A DNA stretch of 64,000 nucleotides, taken from assembly GCA_016793465.1 (NCBI GenBank), contig JAEUJW010000020.1, forward strand, positions 97,069 to 161,068, read 5' to 3'. Positions 60,568 through 64,000 of the stretch are shown here, one piece after another. The notes under the pieces are model-generated. The model saw only the letters and a list, made by a program, of their open reading frames with translations. It made no database searches and was not told where the DNA came from. The DNA comes from Myxococcales bacterium. Its GTDB lineage: Bacteria; Myxococcota; Polyangia; Nannocystales; Nannocystaceae. The position numbers and the translations under genes are program-made. Within the stretch, counting starts at the first letter, position 1. Each line of letters opens with the position of its first letter.

Positions 60568-61248
60568 GCCCAGGCGCATGAGCGCGGCGACGGCGGCGGC
60601 GGCCTCGTCGGGCCGGGCTTGCAGCAGCAGGTGGGGGGCGTCGAGGCGGCGCACGGCGGCGTGCGGGAGCAGGGCCGCCAGGCGGTCGGTGTGGCGGCGG
60701 GCGACCACGCGGTCGCGGGTGGCGGCGAGGATGAGGGCGGGCAGGTCGGCGAGCGCGGGGGCGAGGTGGCGCAGGTCGACGTCGAGGATCGCGCGGGCGC
60801 GGGCGGCGAGCACGGCGGGGGCGACCGAGGCGTTGGCGGCGCGGAACATGGCGGCGACGCCGGGGCCGCAGCGGTGGGCGCCGAGGACGCGGGCGGCCAG
60901 GCGAGCGGCGGCGGGGGTGAACAGGGTCGGGCGCGCCAGCCAGCGCGGGGCCCAGGGGGCGGGCGAGGCGGCGAAGGTGGCGGCGAGCACGAGGCCGCGG
61001 AGGCCAGGCGGGCGCTCGGCGGCCAGGCGGAGGGCGAGCGGGCCGGAGAACGACTCGCCGAGCAGGTACCAGGCGCCGCGCGGGCGCAGCGGGCGGACGA
61101 ACTCGAGGAGGGCGTCGTAGTCGAGCGGGCGATCGGGCGGGTAGGCGACCGGGTGCGGGTCGACCGCGGGCGGCAGGGCGGCGATCAGCGGCGCGAACAG
61201 GCGGCCGGTGCCGTCCATGCCGGGGAGCAAGAGCAGCGGGACGCGCAT
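60565..61248 (-). CDS. Alpha/beta hydrolase
   Basis: 227 residues. A short alpha/beta-hydrolase: PLLLLPGMDGTGRLFAPLI (oxyanion loop), YLLGESFSGPLALRLAAERP (nucleophile Ser in GESFSG), ILAATRDRVVARRHTDRLAA (catalytic Asp in RDRVV) and RLDAPHLLLQARPDEA (catalytic His). The cap region between is short and Ala/Arg-rich. An esterase or thioesterase-like activity is likely; the substrate is unknown. Convergent with pssA: its stop lies inside the second 45-bp repeat. No signal peptide. Confidence 0.88.
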   Translation of the reverse strand: MRVPLLLLPGMDGTGRLFAPLIAALPPAVDPHPVAYPPDRPLDYDALLEFVRPLRPRGAWYLLGESFSGPLALRLAAERPPGLRGLVLAATFAASPAPWAPRWLARPTLFTPAAARLAARVLGAHRCGPGVAAMFRAANASVAPAVLAARARAILDVDLRHLAPALADLPALILAATRDRVVARRHTDRLAALLPHAAVRRLDAPHLLLQARPDEAAAAVAALMRLG

Positions 61249-61377
61249 GCGTGACGGCCGACCACGCTAGCACGCCGCGAGGCCGCGGTGCGGGCCTTAC
61301 GGGGCGTCAGGGCGGCCGCCGGTTCACCTGGCCTTCGGGACATGGTGGAACCCGCGCGGTTTGCTACGTAGGCGAGG

Positions 61378-63207
61378 ATGTCGACGCCGCTCGAGGACTA
61401 CGCGCTCCTGGGGGACTGCCACAGCGCGGCGCTGGTCGACCGGCGGGGCTCGATCGACTGGCTGTGCCTGCCGCGCTTCGACTCGGCGGCGTGCTTCGCG
61501 GCGCTGCTCGGCGCGCCGGAGCACGGGCGCTGGGCGCTGACGGCGGCCGACGCGGGCGCCGAGGTGCGGCGGCGCTACGTGCCGGGCACGATGGTGCTCG
61601 AGACGGAGTACCGCACGCCGGCGGGCGTGTGCCGGGTGGTCGACTGCATGGCGGTGGCGGGCGCGGAGTCGACGCTGGTGCGCGTGGTCGAGGGCGTCGA
61701 GGGCGCGGTGACGCTGGCGCTCGAGCTGTGCGTGCGCTTCGACTACGGGGCGAGCGTGCCGTGGCTGCGCGCGCTCGCGGGCGGGGGCGTGGAGGCGTTC
61801 GCGGGGCCGGACTCGCTGCGGATGTACACGCGGGTGCCGCTGACGCTGGCGGACGCGACGGCGCGGGCGGAGTTCACGGTCGAGGCGGGGCGACGCGAGG
61901 CGTTCATGCTGGTGTGGTACCCGTCGCACGTGCGGCCGGAGGCGCCGCCCGCGGCGGCCGACGTGCTGGTGGCGCGCACGATCGCCTGGTGGGAGGCGTG
62001 GGCGGGGCGCTGCACGTACGAGGGGGTGGCGCGCGAGCAGGTGCTGCGCTCGCTGCTGACGCTGAAGGCGCTGACGTACGCGCCGACCGGGGGCATCGTG
62101 GCGGCGCCGACGACGTCGCTGCCGGAGCGGCTCGGCGGGGTGCGCAACTGGGACTATCGCCACTGCTGGCTGCGCGACGCGACGTTCACGCTGTACGCGC
62201 TGCTGTCGGCCGGCTACCGCGAGGAGGCGGTGCGCTGGCGCGAGTGGCTGGTGCGGGCGGTGGCCGGCACGCCCAACCAGATCAACACGATCTACGGGCT
62301 GGCCGGCGAGCGGCGCCTGACCGAGAGCGAGCTGGCGTGGCTGCCGGGCTACGAGGGCTCGCGGCCGGTGCGCGTCGGCAACGCGGCCTACCAGCAGCTG
62401 CAGCTCGACGTGTTCGGCGAGGTGGTCGACACCCTGCACGTGGCCCGCCGCTCGGGCATCGACTGCGACGAGGAGTCGTGGCGGGTCCAGCAGGGCATGC
62501 TCGAGTACCTCGAGTCGGCGTGGTCGCAGCCGGACGAGGGCATCTGGGAGGTGCGGGGGCGGCGGCGGCACTTCACGCACTCGAAGGTGATGGCCTGGGT
62601 GGCGCTCGACCGCGGCATCCAGTCGGTGCAGCTGTGCGAGCACGCGGGCCCGGTCGAGCGCTGGGCGGGCGTGCGCGCGGCGATCCACGCCGAGGTGTGC
62701 GCCCGCGGGTTCGACCGCGAGCTGGGCTCGTTCGTGCAGGCGTACGGCGGCAAGGCGCTCGACGCGTCGCTGCTGATGATGAGCCTGGTCGGGTTCCTGC
62801 CGGCCAGCGACCCGCGCATCGCCGGGACGGTGGCGGCCATCGAGCGCACGCTGCTGCACGACGGGCTGGTGCGCCGCTACCTGCCCGAGCAGGAGCTCGA
62901 CGGGCAGCCGTGCGACGAGGGGGTGTTCCTGGCCTGCTCGTTCTGGCTGGCCGACAACTACCTGCTGCTCGGGCGCGCCGAGGAGGCGCGGCGGCTGTTC
63001 GACCGCCTGCTCGGGTTCAGCAACGACGTCGGGCTGCTGGCCGAGGAGTACGACGTGCGGCGGCGGCGGATGGTCGGCAACTTCCCGCAGGCGTTCTCGC
63101 ATATCGCGCTGATCAACAGCGCCTGCAACCTCTCGCAACGCGGCGGGCCGGCGGCGGATCGCAGCCGGGCGTGCCGGCGGCGGGCTCGCGGCCGGCGGGC
63201 GGGTTAG
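61378..63207 (+). CDS. Glycoside hydrolase family 15 protein
   Basis: 609 residues from ATG 61378, with TACGTA 7 bp upstream in the leaderless position. Opening EDYALLGDCHSAALVDRRGS, then IDWLCLPRFDSAACFAAL, is the N-terminal beta domain typical of bacterial GH15 enzymes of the trehalase/glucoamylase branch. The (alpha/alpha)6 barrel has GGVRNWDYRHCWLRDATFTL (substrate site and the first catalytic Glu region), YEGSRPVRVGNAAYQQLQLD, FTHSKVMAWVALDRGI and LLAEEYDVRRRRMVGNFPQA with FSHIALINSA (second catalytic Glu in EEYD). It cleaves alpha-glucosidic bonds, probably of trehalose or oligosaccharides. No signal peptide. Confidence 0.93.
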   Translation: MSTPLEDYALLGDCHSAALVDRRGSIDWLCLPRFDSAACFAALLGAPEHGRWALTAADAGAEVRRRYVPGTMVLETEYRTPAGVCRVVDCMAVAGAESTLVRVVEGVEGAVTLALELCVRFDYGASVPWLRALAGGGVEAFAGPDSLRMYTRVPLTLADATARAEFTVEAGRREAFMLVWYPSHVRPEAPPAAADVLVARTIAWWEAWAGRCTYEGVAREQVLRSLLTLKALTYAPTGGIVAAPTTSLPERLGGVRNWDYRHCWLRDATFTLYALLSAGYREEAVRWREWLVRAVAGTPNQINTIYGLAGERRLTESELAWLPGYEGSRPVRVGNAAYQQLQLDVFGEVVDTLHVARRSGIDCDEESWRVQQGMLEYLESAWSQPDEGIWEVRGRRRHFTHSKVMAWVALDRGIQSVQLCEHAGPVERWAGVRAAIHAEVCARGFDRELGSFVQAYGGKALDASLLMMSLVGFLPASDPRIAGTVAAIERTLLHDGLVRRYLPEQELDGQPCDEGVFLACSFWLADNYLLLGRAEEARRLFDRLLGFSNDVGLLAEEYDVRRRRMVGNFPQAFSHIALINSACNLSQRGGPAADRSRACRRRARGRRAG

Positions 63208-63227
63208 CTGTCCGTAAGTACAGGTGG

Positions 63228-63752
63228 TCAGCGCTCGACCACGGAGGCGTCGACGGCCCGCCAGACGTGGTCGGCGAGCTCGAGGTCGACGTGGCCGCGC
63301 ACGCCCTCGGGCGGGATCTCGAGGTGGACGCGCACGCGCGGGCCCTCGAGCTGCTCGAGGTGTTTAAAGATCAGACGGGCCTCGGCGGCGGGGACGATCT
63401 GGACGGGCTGGCCGCCGGCCTTCAGCGCCGGGGCGCCGCGGGCCAGGTCGGGCGAGGGGGCCAGGCGCAGCGGGAGGTTGGCGGGGAGCTCGGTGTGGAG
63501 GTACGGGGCGACGAGCGGGTGGTCGAGCGCGAGCTGGGCCTGCATCTGCTCGACCATCTCGGGCGGGGGGATCGGCGCGAGCAGCTCGCGGTCGGTCGCG
63601 GGGGCGGGCCTGGCGTCGGGCATGGCGGCTGGTTGCGCGGCGGGTTTGGTGTCGGGTCTGGCCTCGGGCTGCGCGGCGGGGCGGTCGCAGGCGGCCGTCA
63701 GCAGGGCGAGGCAGGTCAGCGTGTGGCGAAGAATGGGGCGGGGCCGACGCAT
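63228..63752 (-). CDS. Hypothetical lipoprotein
   Basis: 174 residues. Signal with lipobox (TCLALLTAAC), a Pro/Ala linker with repeated AQPEARPDTKPAAQPAAMPD, and a 110-residue domain: EMVEQMQAQLALDHPLVAPY, LHTELPANLPLRLAPSPD, EARLIFKHLEQLEGPRVRVH and LEIPPEGVRGHVDLELADHV, alternating helix and strand. No family recognised. Convergent with the GH15 gene, 20 bp between stops. Exported, lipid-anchored; function unknown. Confidence 0.7.
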   Translation of the reverse strand: MRRPRPILRHTLTCLALLTAACDRPAAQPEARPDTKPAAQPAAMPDARPAPATDRELLAPIPPPEMVEQMQAQLALDHPLVAPYLHTELPANLPLRLAPSPDLARGAPALKAGGQPVQIVPAAEARLIFKHLEQLEGPRVRVHLEIPPEGVRGHVDLELADHVWRAVDASVVER

Positions 63753-63862
63753 GCGGGCACGCTATCACGCGAGCGGGGGCGTGGGTCGTGCCGGGATCGC
63801 GCAGGGGTCGCCCGATGCCGTCGCTGTTCGGCGGGGCTGCCTGTGCGTAGGCTGATGCGATG

Positions 63863-64000
63863 GTGCGTCCTGACGAAGCGGACCGACGAGACCCCGAAGG
63901 GGTCGAGGCGACCGCTTCACGCTGCACCGTTCCAGCGGGTGAAAGTCCCGTCCGGGTAGGCGCCGGAGCGCCCGGTAGCAGGTCCCAGGTGCGAGGAGAG
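63863..64000 (+). ncRNA. Probable 5' end of a group II intron, cut by the window edge
   Basis: The sequence starts with GTGCG, the conserved 5' end of bacterial group II introns. It then has a tight hairpin GACCCC-GAA-GGGGTC (63890-63904), the segment GGGTGAAAGTCCC (63937-63949), GGCGCC-GGA-GCGCC, and GGTAGCAGGTCCCAGG near the end: the order and phrasing of intron domain I in bacterial elements. No gene frame fits this stretch. Domains II-VI and any reverse transcriptase gene would lie beyond the window, so the call is partial. Confidence 0.5.

Overview
The window is chromosomal DNA from a very GC-rich (about 70-75%), slow-growing-type Gram-negative bacterium. It most resembles a myxobacterium of the Nannocystineae (Nannocystis/Plesiocystis-like). 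This rests on the many Thr/Ser/Gly-linker lipoproteins, DUF4215 'CGDG...CDDGN' repeats, CotH-, FGE-, copper-monooxygenase- and FKBP-type lipoproteins, adenylate cyclase and ECF sigma genes, and GC-saturated third codon positions that leave long antisense ORFs open. The genus is an inference; no rRNA or tRNA was found.

Layout. 0-6.2 kb: the end of a plus-strand cluster that looks cell-wall or type VI secretion associated: a LysM-like protein, a 1350-residue protein with NlpC/P60-like and degenerate M23-like regions, and an unknown protein with a Lys/Ala tail. 6.2-10.5 kb: a decayed fragment, a copper/haem lipoprotein and a 2OG-Fe(II) oxygenase. 10.6-15.8 kb: a 5.2-kb integrative element of lower GC, bounded by 16-bp near-identical repeats. 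It carries a tyrosine recombinase, a MerR-like HTH gene, a HEPN-like gene coupled by an ATGA overlap to a RhuM-family gene, two small coupled genes and about 1.1 kb of decayed DNA. It sits exactly at the stop codon of the next gene.

15.8-29.4 kb: mainly exported proteins (DUF4215/DUF1554, tandem FKBP, FGE-like, LIC_10091-like, SGNH hydrolase, CotH, VWA) plus a cysteine-free glutaredoxin-fold protein. 29.4-34.2 kb: repeat-rich noncoding DNA, an H1-tailed protein, an ECF sigma factor, an aminotransferase, a hot-dog protein and a CoA-binding protein. 34.4-51 kb: a 1654-residue exported membrane protein, a MazG-like protein, a GGGP-synthase-like protein coupled to an adenylate cyclase, a HEAT-like membrane protein, a PiT transporter and a 982-residue Ig-like/PDZ protein. 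51-63.8 kb: PnuC with a coupled PLP enzyme, TPR and amidase genes, a PPDK-N-like lipoprotein, truA, pssA, an alpha/beta hydrolase and a GH15 enzyme. The window ends inside what looks like the 5' end of a group II intron.

Two themes run across regions. A short palindrome family (GGCTGTCCC..GGGACAGCC and variants) occurs in intergenic DNA and also in frame inside two lipoprotein genes. Several lipoprotein genes have a -35/-10 pair only 5-8 bp before the start codon, implying leaderless mRNAs. The best candidate for an undescribed system is the HEPN-RhuM pair on the integrase island.
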